DNA of 64,000 nucleotides from Bog-532 sp963742865 (GTDB lineage: Bacteria > Actinomycetota > Actinomycetes > Streptosporangiales > Streptosporangiaceae). Every line of letters starts with the position of its first letter. Within the stretch, counting starts at the first letter, position 1. Made by a program: the position numbers and the translations under genes. The notes below the pieces were generated by a model that searched no databases, was not told the origin of the DNA, and saw nothing but the letters and a program-made list of their open reading frames with translations. Positions 1-8,442 of the stretch are shown here, piece by piece. Where the stretch lies: contig CAVUNW010000006.1 in assembly GCA_963742865.1 (NCBI GenBank), forward strand, positions 62,001 through 126,000, in the 5' to 3' direction.

Positions 1-30
1 ACGGCCCTTCTTAGCGCGCCCAGGCTGCCC

Positions 31-64
31 GGTCTTAGCGCTCGCCCGGTCTTAGCGCTCGCCC
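31..64. repeat. Two tandem copies of a 17-bp unit
   Basis: A 17-bp unit (ggtcttagcgctcgccc) occurs twice back to back at 31-47 and 48-64, with a degenerate partial copy just upstream. No gene is supported in 1-293; the frames open there lack coding character. The repeat may be the duplicated tail of a gene lying left of the window. Confidence 0.7.
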
Positions 65-293
65 GGCCTACACAGCGGTGCTGCGGCGGCTGCTCGACTC
101 CGACAAATTATCGGATAGCAAGCTTTCCGGCGAAAGACGGGCCAGCGGCACCGACCAAGCGAGCGCCGAGCAGCCGGAGCTAACGCCCAGCACCCGGAGC
201 TGTGGGGAGGCCTGAGAATTGGTGATGAACGGCTCATGGTTTGCACACATGGGACACAGCGGGTTCCCATGGCGGGTGCCTACGGTGACGTGC

Positions 294-1880
294 ATGCAAC
301 GGCGAAACCTCGCGGGCCGGCCGGTAGCGGCCGCCTGCGCAATCCTGCTCGGGGCCGGCCTGCTGGCGGCGTGCACCACGTCCGGGAAGTCCAGCTCCAC
401 GGCAAGCGCGTCCGCGAGCAGCAGCCCCGGCGGCACCGTGATCGCAGCGACCGGAATCCACAAGATCAAGCACGTGATCATCGTGATGCAGGAGAACCGG
501 TCGTTCGACACGTATTACGGGACCTACCCGGGGGCGGACGGGATCCCGATGACCAACGGGACGCCGACGGTGTGCGTGCCGAACCCCGCGGGCGGCTGCA
601 CCCGGCCTTACCACGACACCGCGGACGTCAACGGGGGCGGGCCGCACGGGGAGGCCAACGCGGTCGCGGACGTCGACGGCGGCACGATGGACGGGTTCAT
701 CGCCCAGCGCGACCAGGCCAGGAAGGCCTGCGGCAATCCGGACGACCCGGCGTGCAGCAACGGCAGCTCGCCGGACGTGATGGGCTACCACACGGCCGCC
801 GAGATCCCGAACTACTGGGCCTACGCCAAGGACTTCGTGCTCCAGGACCACATGTTCGAGCCGGTCAAGTCGTGGTCCCTGCCCGACCATCTGTACATGG
901 TCTCGGCGTGGTCGGCCAAGTGCAAGAACAGGTCCCCGATGAGCTGCGTCAACAACATCGTCGGGCCGTACGGCGCGAGCCAGTTCGGCAAGGCCGTCAA
1001 TAAGGAGGTGACCGACGGGCAGACCAAGATCGACCTGGCCTGGACCGACATCACCTGGCTGCTGTACGCGCACCACGTCAGCTGGGCCTACTACGTGCAG
1101 ACTGGGGTCCAGCCGGACTGCGCCAGCGACTCGGCGGAGACCTGCGCCCCGGTGAAGCAGAGCGCCAAGACGCCGGGGATCTGGAATCCGCTGCCGCTGT
1201 TCGGCGACGTGCAGGCCGACCACCAGGTGAGCAACATCCAGGACCTGAACAACTACTACGCGGCGGCCAAGGCCGGATCGCTGCCGTCGGTCAGCTGGAT
1301 CACGCCGTCCGGGCCGGACAGCGAGCACCCGCCGGCCAGCGTCCATCAGGGCCAGGCCTACGTCACGTCGATCGTCAACGCCGCGATGAAGAGCCCGGAC
1401 TGGAGTTCCACCGCCATCTTCCTGGCCTGGGACGACTGGGGCGGCTTCTACGACCACGTGACGCCGCCGTCGGTTGACCAGAACGGTTACGGCCTGCGTG
1501 TCCCCGGCCTGGTGATCTCGCCCTACGCGAAGCAGGGCTACCTGGACCACCAGACGCTCAGCAGCGACGCCTACCTGAAGTTCATCGAGGATGACTTCCT
1601 CGGCGGTGACCGGCTGAATCCCCAGACCGACGGCCGCCCCGACCCGCGGCCGGACGTACGGGAGAACCAGCCCATCCTGGGCAGTCTCGACCAGGACTTC
1701 AACTTCAGCCAGGCGCCCCGCTCCCCCATCCTGCTGGCCACCAACCCCTCGAGCGACTCGCCGTCCCTCCCGGCGTACTTCAGCGGGCAGCCCGCCTGCG
1801 CCGGCTGCACCACCCCGCCGCCCGCGCCCGGGCCGAAGAACGCGAAGAACGCGACTGCGGCCACCCAGGGCGACGGGTAA
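294..1880 (+). CDS. Secreted lipoprotein phosphoesterase (phospholipase C / acid phosphatase family)
   Basis: Predicted exported phosphoesterase of the bacterial phospholipase C / AcpA-type family, which hydrolyses phosphomonoesters or phospholipid head groups outside the cell. The start at 294 gives a lipoprotein signal: MQRRN, a hydrophobic stretch, then the lipobox LLAAC. The longer frame from 219 would put 25 residues in front of this signal and is disfavoured. The mature protein begins with a Ser/Ala-rich linker, then the family block IKHVIIVMQENRSFDTYYG; the Asn of ENRSFD is the expected metal or nucleophile-region residue. Further family segments are PDHLYMVSAWS and FLAWDDWGGFYDHV. About 528 residues, a normal length. 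The substrate cannot be assigned. Confidence 0.85.
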   Translation: MQRRNLAGRPVAAACAILLGAGLLAACTTSGKSSSTASASASSSPGGTVIAATGIHKIKHVIIVMQENRSFDTYYGTYPGADGIPMTNGTPTVCVPNPAGGCTRPYHDTADVNGGGPHGEANAVADVDGGTMDGFIAQRDQARKACGNPDDPACSNGSSPDVMGYHTAAEIPNYWAYAKDFVLQDHMFEPVKSWSLPDHLYMVSAWSAKCKNRSPMSCVNNIVGPYGASQFGKAVNKEVTDGQTKIDLAWTDITWLLYAHHVSWAYYVQTGVQPDCASDSAETCAPVKQSAKTPGIWNPLPLFGDVQADHQVSNIQDLNNYYAAAKAGSLPSVSWITPSGPDSEHPPASVHQGQAYVTSIVNAAMKSPDWSSTAIFLAWDDWGGFYDHVTPPSVDQNGYGLRVPGLVISPYAKQGYLDHQTLSSDAYLKFIEDDFLGGDRLNPQTDGRPDPRPDVRENQPILGSLDQDFNFSQAPRSPILLATNPSSDSPSLPAYFSGQPACAGCTTPPPAPGPKNAKNATAATQGDG

Positions 1881-1981
1881 CCGGCCGGCTCGGGGACGCC
1901 AACGGCGGGGACCCGGCTTTCACCGGGTCCCCGTTGGAGCCCGCCCACCTGGAGCCCGCTCACCCGGGCCCAGATCCCCAG

Positions 1982-2036
1982 TGATGACAGCGGCTGACAT
2001 CATGTGCTAGGCTGCTGATGACAGCAACTGACATCG
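1982..2036 (+). promoter_or_regulatory. Promoter with two copies of a 21-bp near-palindromic operator
   Basis: Positions 1982-2002 and 2016-2036 hold two copies of a 21-bp element of the form TGATGACAGCNNCTGACATC. The first is a palindrome except for one symmetric A/A pair. The copies lie 34 bp apart. A possible -35 (ATGACA, 1984-1989) and -10 (TAGGCT, 2008-2013) with 18-bp spacing sit so that one operator covers the -35 and the other the start-site region. This suggests repression by a dimeric regulator not encoded next to the gene. Confidence 0.55.
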
Positions 2037-2041
2037 ACTGT

Positions 2042-2075
2042 ACCGGCGCACACCCTGCACCGGCGCACACCCTGC
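2042..2075. repeat. Tandem 17-bp repeat in the 5' leader of the SDR gene
   Basis: The unit accggcgcacaccctgc is present twice, at 2042-2058 and 2059-2075, between the operator-bearing promoter and the ribosome binding site (GGAGG at 2097-2101) of the next gene. It has no recognised function and could be a recent slippage duplication. Confidence 0.7.
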
Positions 2076-2109
2076 ACCGAGGACAGTCGGCCACCTGGAG
2101 GTTCTTCTC

Positions 2110-3042
2110 ATGCGCGTATTCGTTACCGGCGCGTCCGGCTGGATCGGCTCCGCCGTCGTTCCCGAGCTCATCGGCGCGGGCCATCAGGTTGTCGGGCTGG
2201 CCCGTTCCGATGCCTCGGCCGAAGCTCTCACCGCGGCCGGGGCCGAGGTCCAGCGCGGCACCATTGATGACCTCGACATCCTGCGCAGCGGCGCTGCCGC
2301 ATCGGATGGCGTGATCCATCTCGCGTTCAAGCACGACATCGCCTTCGCGGGGGGCTTCCAGACCGCAGCCGACGCGGATCGCCGCGCCGTCGAGACGTTC
2401 GGGGAGGCGCTGGCGGGTTCTGACCGGCCGTTTCTCATCGCTTCCGGGACGCTCGGGCTGTCACTGGGGCGGCCGCTTACCGAGCGGGACGGACATGATG
2501 CCGCGCAGGGGGCCGCTATGCCCGAGGGCCCGCGGACCCGGTGGGCCACGTCCGAGCTGGCGCTGTCCCTCGCTTCCCGCGGCGTCCGCTCGTCCATCGT
2601 GCGGCTTCCTCCGACGAATCACGGCGACGGAGACAACGGCTTCATGGCGGCCATCGTCGGCATCGCCCGCGACAAGGGCGTCTCCGGCTACATCGGCGAC
2701 GGGACCAACCGCTGGCCCGCCGTGCACCGGCTCGATTCCGCCCACCTGTTCCGGCTGGCGCTGGAGAAGGCCCCGGCGGGTTCGACGCTGCACGCGGTGG
2801 CCGACGAGGGCGTGCCGATCCGCGACGTCGCTGAGGTGATCGGCCGGCATCTGAACCTGCCGGTGGTCTCCATCTCTCCCGAGGACGCGGGCGAGCACTT
2901 CACCTGGCTGGCCGGCTTCCTCGGCATGGACAGCCCGGCCTCGAGCGCGCTGACCCGCAAGCTACTGGACTGGCACCCGACCCACCCCGGGCTCATCGAG
3001 GACCTCGACAAGGGCCACTACTTCGACCAGACGTCCGCCTAA
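2110..3042 (+). CDS. Extended SDR / NAD-dependent epimerase-like oxidoreductase
   Basis: A 310-residue extended short-chain dehydrogenase. The N-terminal dinucleotide-binding motif is GASGWIG (residues 7-13) after a beta strand VFVT. The usual YxxxK is not obvious, as often seen in the atypical NmrA-like and epimerase-like subgroup; TRWATSELAL occupies that region. The C-terminal half carries the substrate-binding features GDGTNRWPAVHRLDSAHLF typical of this group. The start is set by GGAGG eight bases upstream. The gene stands alone under the two-operator promoter at 1982-2036, so a regulated stress or detoxification role is plausible, but the substrate is unknown. Confidence 0.85.
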   Translation: MRVFVTGASGWIGSAVVPELIGAGHQVVGLARSDASAEALTAAGAEVQRGTIDDLDILRSGAAASDGVIHLAFKHDIAFAGGFQTAADADRRAVETFGEALAGSDRPFLIASGTLGLSLGRPLTERDGHDAAQGAAMPEGPRTRWATSELALSLASRGVRSSIVRLPPTNHGDGDNGFMAAIVGIARDKGVSGYIGDGTNRWPAVHRLDSAHLFRLALEKAPAGSTLHAVADEGVPIRDVAEVIGRHLNLPVVSISPEDAGEHFTWLAGFLGMDSPASSALTRKLLDWHPTHPGLIEDLDKGHYFDQTSA

Positions 3043-3072
3043 CCAGCCGCGCCTGATCCGGCCGCCCTCGAC

Positions 3073-5481
3073 CTAACCCAGGGAGAGGGCGGCCAGGGCG
3101 GCGTTCACGATGGAGCCGGGCAGCAGGTCGTGCAGCTCGTACAGCTCGCGAACGCTGCCGGACTGGCCGAACTGGTCCACCCCCAGCGGTACGCACGGGA
3201 CACCGAGCGCCGAGCCGAGCCAGGCCATGGCGTGCGAGGCCGCGTCGTGCACGGTGACCAGCGGCGCCCGGCCGGGGAAGGCCGCGCGCAGCGCGCCGGG
3301 GATCGACGGGGTGGCCGCCGTGCGGATGCCATGCCGGAGCGTCCGCTGCCACGCGGTGTGCAGGCGATCCAGCGACGTGACGTCGACGACGTGCGCGGCG
3401 ATGCCCTCGTCGGCCAGTTCCGCGGCGGCGGTCAGCACTTCCGGCAGGACCGCGCCGGAGGCGGCCAGGTAGACCTGCGGCGCGCCGCCGTCGGCCAGCG
3501 GCGACGCGTCGACCAGGCGGTAGGCGCCGGCCAGCACCTGGCGGCGGAGCACGGCCTCGCCGATCCGGGCCCTGGCGGCGGCGAACGGCTCCTGGTCCAG
3601 CGGCCGCGTGCTCAGCCGGAAGTAGTAGGCGCCGTTCTCGGCCGGGACCGCGGTCGTGGTCTCGGCCGGCCCGGACGCGATCCGGCCGAGGGCGTCACAG
3701 ACCAGCCAGTCGACCGCCGCCGCGTAGGCAGGCTCGAGGAACGTCACGTTCGGAAGTTCAAGACCGATCGACGGCGTGATAGTGGACTGGTGCGCGCCGC
3801 CCTCCGGGGCGAGCGTTACCCCGGAGGGGGTCCCGGCGATGAGGAACCGGGATCCGGAGTAGACGGAGTAGATGAAGGCATCGAGGCCGCGGCAGACGAA
3901 CGGGTCGTAGACCGTGCCGACCGCCAAGAGTGGCTGCCCGGACAGGTCCCAGGCCAGGCCGAGCTGGCCAAGCAGCAGGAACAGGTTCATCTCGGAGATA
4001 CCGAGCTCGATGTGCTGGCCCTTCGGCCCCTCGGTCCAGCGCAGCACGGAGTCGTCGCGCCAGGAGCGCTGCTGCGCCGGGGCGAAGACGCCGACCCGGT
4101 TGATGAAGCCGGCCAGGTTGGTCGAGGTGGCCACGTCCGGCGCCGACATCACCAGGTACGGCGCCAGGGCCTCGTCGCGCGACAGGCTGACCAGCGTGCG
4201 GCCGAATGTCTCCTGCGTGGAGGCCGGCCGGGTGCTGGACGTGCCGGTGGCCGCGGGCACGCTGACCGGCGCCGCCGGGGTACGCGGTTCCCGGTGCAGG
4301 GCCTCGCGGCGCTGGCTGCACAGGATGCCGGCCGCGGTGGAGGCGTCGAAGCGGTCCCATTCGGTCTGCGCCGTCAGGCCGAGACCCGCGCGCATCTCGT
4401 CGATCTGCCTGGGCAGCAGCAGCGCCGAATGGTTGCGCGGGTTGCCCGCGATGGGCAGGCCCCACCCCTTGACCGTGTAGGCGAAGATCACGCTGGGCCG
4501 GTCGCGGACCCGGTCGCAGGCCGCGTAGGCGGCGAGCATGCTCGCCAGGTCATGTCCGCCCAGGTCGGTGACCAGCGGCGCGAGCTCGTCGTCGGTGACG
4601 TCGGCGAGCACGCGGTCCACCCCGGGCGGCGCGCCGTCGATGAACCGCTCCCGCAGCTTCTCAGCCGGAAGGCCGAACAGCGACTGGTAATGCTCGTTCG
4701 GCATGTTGTTGATCCAGGCCCGCAGGGCCGGGCCGTACGGCTCGGCGAACTTGGCCTGCAGCTGGCGGCCGTACTTGACCTCGACAACGTGCCAGCCCGC
4801 GGCCTCGAACTGGCCCTTCCAGTGCGCGATGCGGACGCCGGGGACGACCCGGTCGAGAGACTGGCGATTGAAGTCGATCACCCACGTGACGTTGCCGAGC
4901 CCGTGGGTGACCGGGTCGAAGACCGCCTCCCACACGTTCCCCTCGTCGAGTTCGGCGTCGCCGAGCAGCGCGATGAACCGGGACCGCGGGCGCTCACCGA
5001 AGTGCGCGTCGACGTAGCGCCGGGCCACGGCGGCGAACAGCGGCGCGACCGCCCCGAGGCCGACCGACCCGGTCGAGAAGTCAACATCGTCCGGGTCCTT
5101 GGTCCGCGACGGGTACGCCTGCAGGCCGCCGCGGGAGCGCAGCGTGGTCAGGTACTTCCGGTCGAGGTTGCCGAGCAGGTACTGGATGGCGTGGAACACC
5201 GGCGAGGCGTGCGGCTTGACGCTGACCCGGTCGTCGGCGGACAGGTGGGCGAACCACAGTGCGGTCATCGCGGTGACCAGGGAGGCGCTGGAGGCCTGGT
5301 GGCCGCCGACCTTCACCCCGTCCCCGGTGCTGCGCTCGTGGTTGGCCGCGTCCACCATCCGCACCGCGAGCCACAGGACCCGCCGCTGGATCTCCTCCAG
5401 GACCTCCAGGTCGACGGCCGTGCTCGCGGTCACGGCCGTCCCGGGGTTCCCCGCCCCGGGGCCTGCCGTCAGCTCAGCCAT
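3073..5481 (-). CDS. AceE-like (homodimeric E1) pyruvate dehydrogenase / transketolase-family protein
   Basis: An 802-residue thiamine-diphosphate enzyme of the transketolase superfamily, closest in layout to the homodimeric pyruvate dehydrogenase E1 (AceE). The ThDP/Mg motif is GDAELDEGNVWEA followed by WVIDFNRQSLD, the counterpart of the AceE GDGEMDE region. The pyrimidine-binding and C-terminal transketolase domains follow (ELGISEMNLFLLLGQLG, then GAVLPEVLTAAAELADEG). The start at 5481 is chosen because GGGAGG lies eight bases upstream; the frame extends to 5868 but that part is shadow sequence. Expected reaction: decarboxylation of a 2-oxoacid and acyl transfer. No E2 or E3 gene adjoins it. 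It lies 13 bp downstream of the Gly/Ser-repeat gene, so the two are probably co-transcribed. Confidence 0.85.
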   Translation of the reverse strand: MAELTAGPGAGNPGTAVTASTAVDLEVLEEIQRRVLWLAVRMVDAANHERSTGDGVKVGGHQASSASLVTAMTALWFAHLSADDRVSVKPHASPVFHAIQYLLGNLDRKYLTTLRSRGGLQAYPSRTKDPDDVDFSTGSVGLGAVAPLFAAVARRYVDAHFGERPRSRFIALLGDAELDEGNVWEAVFDPVTHGLGNVTWVIDFNRQSLDRVVPGVRIAHWKGQFEAAGWHVVEVKYGRQLQAKFAEPYGPALRAWINNMPNEHYQSLFGLPAEKLRERFIDGAPPGVDRVLADVTDDELAPLVTDLGGHDLASMLAAYAACDRVRDRPSVIFAYTVKGWGLPIAGNPRNHSALLLPRQIDEMRAGLGLTAQTEWDRFDASTAAGILCSQRREALHREPRTPAAPVSVPAATGTSSTRPASTQETFGRTLVSLSRDEALAPYLVMSAPDVATSTNLAGFINRVGVFAPAQQRSWRDDSVLRWTEGPKGQHIELGISEMNLFLLLGQLGLAWDLSGQPLLAVGTVYDPFVCRGLDAFIYSVYSGSRFLIAGTPSGVTLAPEGGAHQSTITPSIGLELPNVTFLEPAYAAAVDWLVCDALGRIASGPAETTTAVPAENGAYYFRLSTRPLDQEPFAAARARIGEAVLRRQVLAGAYRLVDASPLADGGAPQVYLAASGAVLPEVLTAAAELADEGIAAHVVDVTSLDRLHTAWQRTLRHGIRTAATPSIPGALRAAFPGRAPLVTVHDAASHAMAWLGSALGVPCVPLGVDQFGQSGSVRELYELHDLLPGSIVNAALAALSLG

Positions 5482-5494
5482 GCTCCGCCTCCCG

Positions 5495-5860
5495 TTAATT
5501 AACCGAACGGACGTGGCTCGGAGCACGACGCAGGCGCGCCGCCTTCGCCGGCCAGCGGAACATCGCCTTCGGGTCGCCCCAGCCTTTGAGCGCGCCAGCG
5601 GAGAACCCGGACGCAACCGAGGCGAAGCTGAAGATCGAGCCGACCGACAGCGCCGAGGCCAAGCTGCCCAGCGAGGCGAGCGAGGCGATGGAGGCGAACG
5701 ATCCCGACGAGCCGATCGACAGCACCGAGCCCGATGAGCCGATGGAGAGAATCGAACCGGCGGAGCCGATCGACAGGATCGAGCCGGTCGAGCCGATGCT
5801 GAGAATGGAACCGCCCGCGTTACCGGAGCCAGAGGATCTGCCGTTGCCCATGACTGGCAT
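5495..5860 (-). CDS. Gly/Ser/Ile tandem-repeat small protein (unknown function)
   Basis: A 121-residue protein I do not recognise. After the leader MPVMGNGRSSGSGNAG it has four near-perfect nonapeptides of the type GSILSIGS(T/A/S), degenerating into GSFASIASLASLGSLAS and LSVGSIFSFASVASGFSA. Serine occupies every third position across about 70 residues, so the underlying unit is a tripeptide x-S-x. The tail is basic (GWGDPKAMFRWPAKAARLRR). Such periodicity suits a beta-solenoid or a small-residue membrane or assembly segment. It ends 13 bp before the AceE-like gene on the same strand. The start is uncertain because no good ribosome site precedes either Met. The antisense strand shows an acidic open frame, judged a shadow. 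Confidence 0.6.
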   Translation of the reverse strand: MPVMGNGRSSGSGNAGGSILSIGSTGSILSIGSAGSILSIGSSGSVLSIGSSGSFASIASLASLGSLASALSVGSIFSFASVASGFSAGALKGWGDPKAMFRWPAKAARLRRAPSHVRSVN

Positions 5861-5931
5861 TCTGGCATCGCCGCTGGCTGGTGACTATGGCCGATGCCGG
5901 CTCGGCACCATGCTGACGCCGGCCTGCCGGC

Positions 5932-6630
5932 TCAGGGCCGTCCAGGCGGAAGCTCGTAGGCTGACCGGCCAGATGGGAGCTCCCAGGGAGCGGGGTGACG
6001 CGGCCGGCGGAGGAGCCACTCCCAGAGCGAGCGGCGGGGGGCGCGGGGCGGGCGGGCCGTGATGGCACCGCTGCCGATCTTGCCGGCCACGTCGATCCGG
6101 AGCGTGGCGGGCACATCGTCGCCCCAGGGCGTCTTGACCTTGACGCTCCCGCTGCGTACGGACACGTCGTCGGTATCGAGCACGATGCCCGGCTTGGTGA
6201 TCAGCTTGAGCTGGCCGCTGCGCACCTCGGCGTCGATCTGCAGTGTCGGCCAGGTCACCTGGGCCTGGGTAAAGTCCAGGGTCACAGAACCGCTCTGGAC
6301 GCGCACCTCCATCCGCTGCGGGACGGCCCACCGGCCGTCGCGCTTGGCGCTGCCGCTGCCGCAGTCGATGCGGACCAGTTCCTTTGGCCTGGCGGGTACC
6401 CCCGCCGCCGGTCCCGGCGAGGGGGGCAGGTCCGTGACCAGGGCCTCAAGCTCCCCGTAGGTACGCGCGGTCAGGGCCGCCTCGACCCGCTCGTCGAGCT
6501 CCTCCATGCTGAGGCGGCCATCGCCCGCGGACACCCGCAGCAGCTCAACGATCCGGTCCCGGTCCTCGTGCGATGCCCGCAGATCGCTCCGGGGATCTGC
6601 GTGAGCCGGCGGTACGGCGTCTTCTGCCAT
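5932..6630 (-). CDS. DUF1707 (SHOCT-like) protein with LiaF/DUF4097-like C-terminal domain
   Basis: A 232-residue protein. The N-terminal DUF1707 domain (about residues 10-65) contains DRDRIVELLRVSAGDGRLSMEELDERVEAAL and TYGELEALVTDLP, a helical domain common in actinobacterial envelope-stress proteins. It is followed by a beta-rich region with repeated SGSV/SGQL/SGSVK blocks (RVQSGSVTLDF, EVRSGQLKL, SVRSGSVKV, GKIGSGAI), resembling LiaF/DUF4097 beta-solenoid domains. The tail is Pro/Arg-rich. The ATG at 6630 has AAGG upstream and is preferred over an in-frame TTG at 6636. No transmembrane segment is seen, so it is probably cytosolic or membrane-peripheral. Confidence 0.75.
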   Translation of the reverse strand: MAEDAVPPAHADPRSDLRASHEDRDRIVELLRVSAGDGRLSMEELDERVEAALTARTYGELEALVTDLPPSPGPAAGVPARPKELVRIDCGSGSAKRDGRWAVPQRMEVRVQSGSVTLDFTQAQVTWPTLQIDAEVRSGQLKLITKPGIVLDTDDVSVRSGSVKVKTPWGDDVPATLRIDVAGKIGSGAITARPPRAPRRSLWEWLLRRPRHPAPWELPSGRSAYELPPGRP

Positions 6631-6744
6631 AGGCAAACCTTACGAGCCGAGGGCCCCAGGCCGCACTCGGGTGCTTATGGCCCTGGGATCTGGACTGTAT
6701 CTAAACGGGCGTTGCCATGCTCTGATGGAGTGGGGGGATGTCCG

Positions 6745-8442
6745 ATGGCAAGCATTTCGCCTGTTGCCCAGAGCTGGGATGAAGAGGGGCACGGAGGCAA
6801 GCCGCGCGAGTGGAGACTGCGGCATTTCATCTGGCTGGCACTCGCGGCAGTTGTCCTGTTCTGCGTCGTGTTCTGGGCGGCACTCGGCAAATCGCCACTC
6901 AGCGGGACAAAGGTCACGGCCGTTCTCGGTTTCGCCTTCGTTATCTTCACTAACATTAGTCTCGGTGCGCTCGCAAGCGGTGCCGTCATCGAATACCGGC
7001 ATCCCGACTGGAGCCGCCTCCGGGGCGCCGATCACGTTTTCATGTACGTCGCGCTCACCTCGCTGCTGGTCGTGGATGCGGGGGTCGCGTGGTGGCTGTT
7101 CTCCTCGGATCCGGGCGGACTGACCCGCTGGCTCTTTCTGATCTTCGCGCTGGCCGCCGTGGCCGCGGGTGCGTGGTGGGCATGGCCCACGGCGCCCCTT
7201 CCGTTCCGGCGGCACGCCACCGGCGGCAGGTCCCGCTGGGCGCTGTGGCCGCAGCACGACATCGACGCGCCGGACGATGAGACCTGGCACTTGTTCACAC
7301 CGCTGACGGTCCTGCTGGGCGCCGCACTGGGGGTTGCCGTGGCCGTCGGGTACCTGGGGATCTCGGCCTGGCACGAGAACAAGGTCGTTCCGGCCGGTCA
7401 TCCGATGCCCGAGGCGGTGGCCGGCATCCAGGGCAGCTATGTCGCCCTGGGGGATTCCTACTCGGCCGGCGAGGGCCTTCTTCCGTTCGCCCCCGGTACC
7501 GCGCTGACCCAGTGCGACCGTTCGGTCAGTTACGCCTATCCGTACCTGCTCTCCAGGCAGCTCCACGTCAGCCCGCCGTCGTTTACTTTCAACGCGTGCT
7601 CCGGGGCGCTGGTGGGCGAGATCCTCAAGCCCATCCACCGGTCCGGGGTGCTTGTCCCAGCACAGGTCGGCGGGGCCATCCAGCCGTCGGTGGGGCTCGT
7701 CACCCTCACCATCGGCGGGAACAACGCGATCTTCTCCAAGGTCGTGCTGACCTGCATGGTCTCCGGCAATTGCCTGGGAACAGCGTTCCCGCCGCCGGGG
7801 ACCAGCGAGGCGACGGCCAAGCACGTCCCCCCGGGGAAGCTGCTGACGGAGTGGGGCCCGGCCACGATCCAGGAGATCGGCGACGAGGATGCCACGGTCT
7901 TCCGCACCCTGAGACGCGACTTCCCGCATGCCCGCATCGTCGTCATCGGCTATCCGTACCTGTTCCCGAGCCAGTCCGATCCCGGCTTCCCCTTCTTCCC
8001 GCCGGAATGTGCCAGCATCCTGAACCGCTTGAGCATCCGGGAACGAACGGGCATCCGGACCTTGCAGGACCAACTTAACGATCGCACCTACGAGGAGGCC
8101 GTCGCGGCCGGCATCGAGTTTGTGTCTCCGGTGGCAATCTGGGACGGTCACGAGCCCTGCGGAGCGAGCGGCCAGTACACGAACTCGGTAAAGCCGTACC
8201 TTAATTTCCCTAATCCCGTGAATGGCGGCTCTTTCCATCCGAATGCCGGGGGACAGCAGACGCTCGCGGCGCTAATGGCGTGTTACCTGGACCAGTACCA
8301 GCAGCCCCCGGACCCCTTTGCGCCGGGCGCGCCGCATATCCACGCGGTTCCCCTGCAGCTCGCGAGCCCATCCCAGCTCCACATGGTCCCTGCGCCCGGC
8401 CTGGAATCGGTACCAGGTTCCAGGACCATCCCCGGCTGCTGA
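6745..8442 (+). CDS. Membrane-anchored SGNH/GDSL hydrolase
   Basis: A 565-residue protein with about five transmembrane segments in the first 220 residues (for example FIWLALAAVVLFCVVFWAAL) followed by an extracytoplasmic SGNH esterase domain. Block I is VALGDSYSAGEG with the nucleophile Ser, the Asn block is TIGGNNAIFS, and the catalytic His/Asp block is SFHPNAGGQQTLA near the end. Cysteines in the catalytic domain (DACSGAL-type NACSGAL, LTCMVSGNC) suggest disulfides, as in actinobacterial secreted lipases. The start at 6745 is supported by GGGGGGA seven bases upstream; a much longer open frame from 5995 is antisense shadow. The substrate is unknown. Confidence 0.82.
   Translation: MASISPVAQSWDEEGHGGKPREWRLRHFIWLALAAVVLFCVVFWAALGKSPLSGTKVTAVLGFAFVIFTNISLGALASGAVIEYRHPDWSRLRGADHVFMYVALTSLLVVDAGVAWWLFSSDPGGLTRWLFLIFALAAVAAGAWWAWPTAPLPFRRHATGGRSRWALWPQHDIDAPDDETWHLFTPLTVLLGAALGVAVAVGYLGISAWHENKVVPAGHPMPEAVAGIQGSYVALGDSYSAGEGLLPFAPGTALTQCDRSVSYAYPYLLSRQLHVSPPSFTFNACSGALVGEILKPIHRSGVLVPAQVGGAIQPSVGLVTLTIGGNNAIFSKVVLTCMVSGNCLGTAFPPPGTSEATAKHVPPGKLLTEWGPATIQEIGDEDATVFRTLRRDFPHARIVVIGYPYLFPSQSDPGFPFFPPECASILNRLSIRERTGIRTLQDQLNDRTYEEAVAAGIEFVSPVAIWDGHEPCGASGQYTNSVKPYLNFPNPVNGGSFHPNAGGQQTLAALMACYLDQYQQPPDPFAPGAPHIHAVPLQLASPSQLHMVPAPGLESVPGSRTIPGC

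Noticed and set aside
3130..5502. 790-codon plus-strand open frame
   Set aside because: Antisense shadow of the AceE-like gene, whose ThDP motif and ribosome site show the minus strand is coding.
5586..6062. Acidic open frame (EPTDSAEAKL, EPIDRIEPVEP repeats) on the plus strand
   Set aside because: It is the antisense of the Gly/Ser-repeat gene; its periodicity simply mirrors that repeat, and it runs into antisense of the DUF1707 gene.
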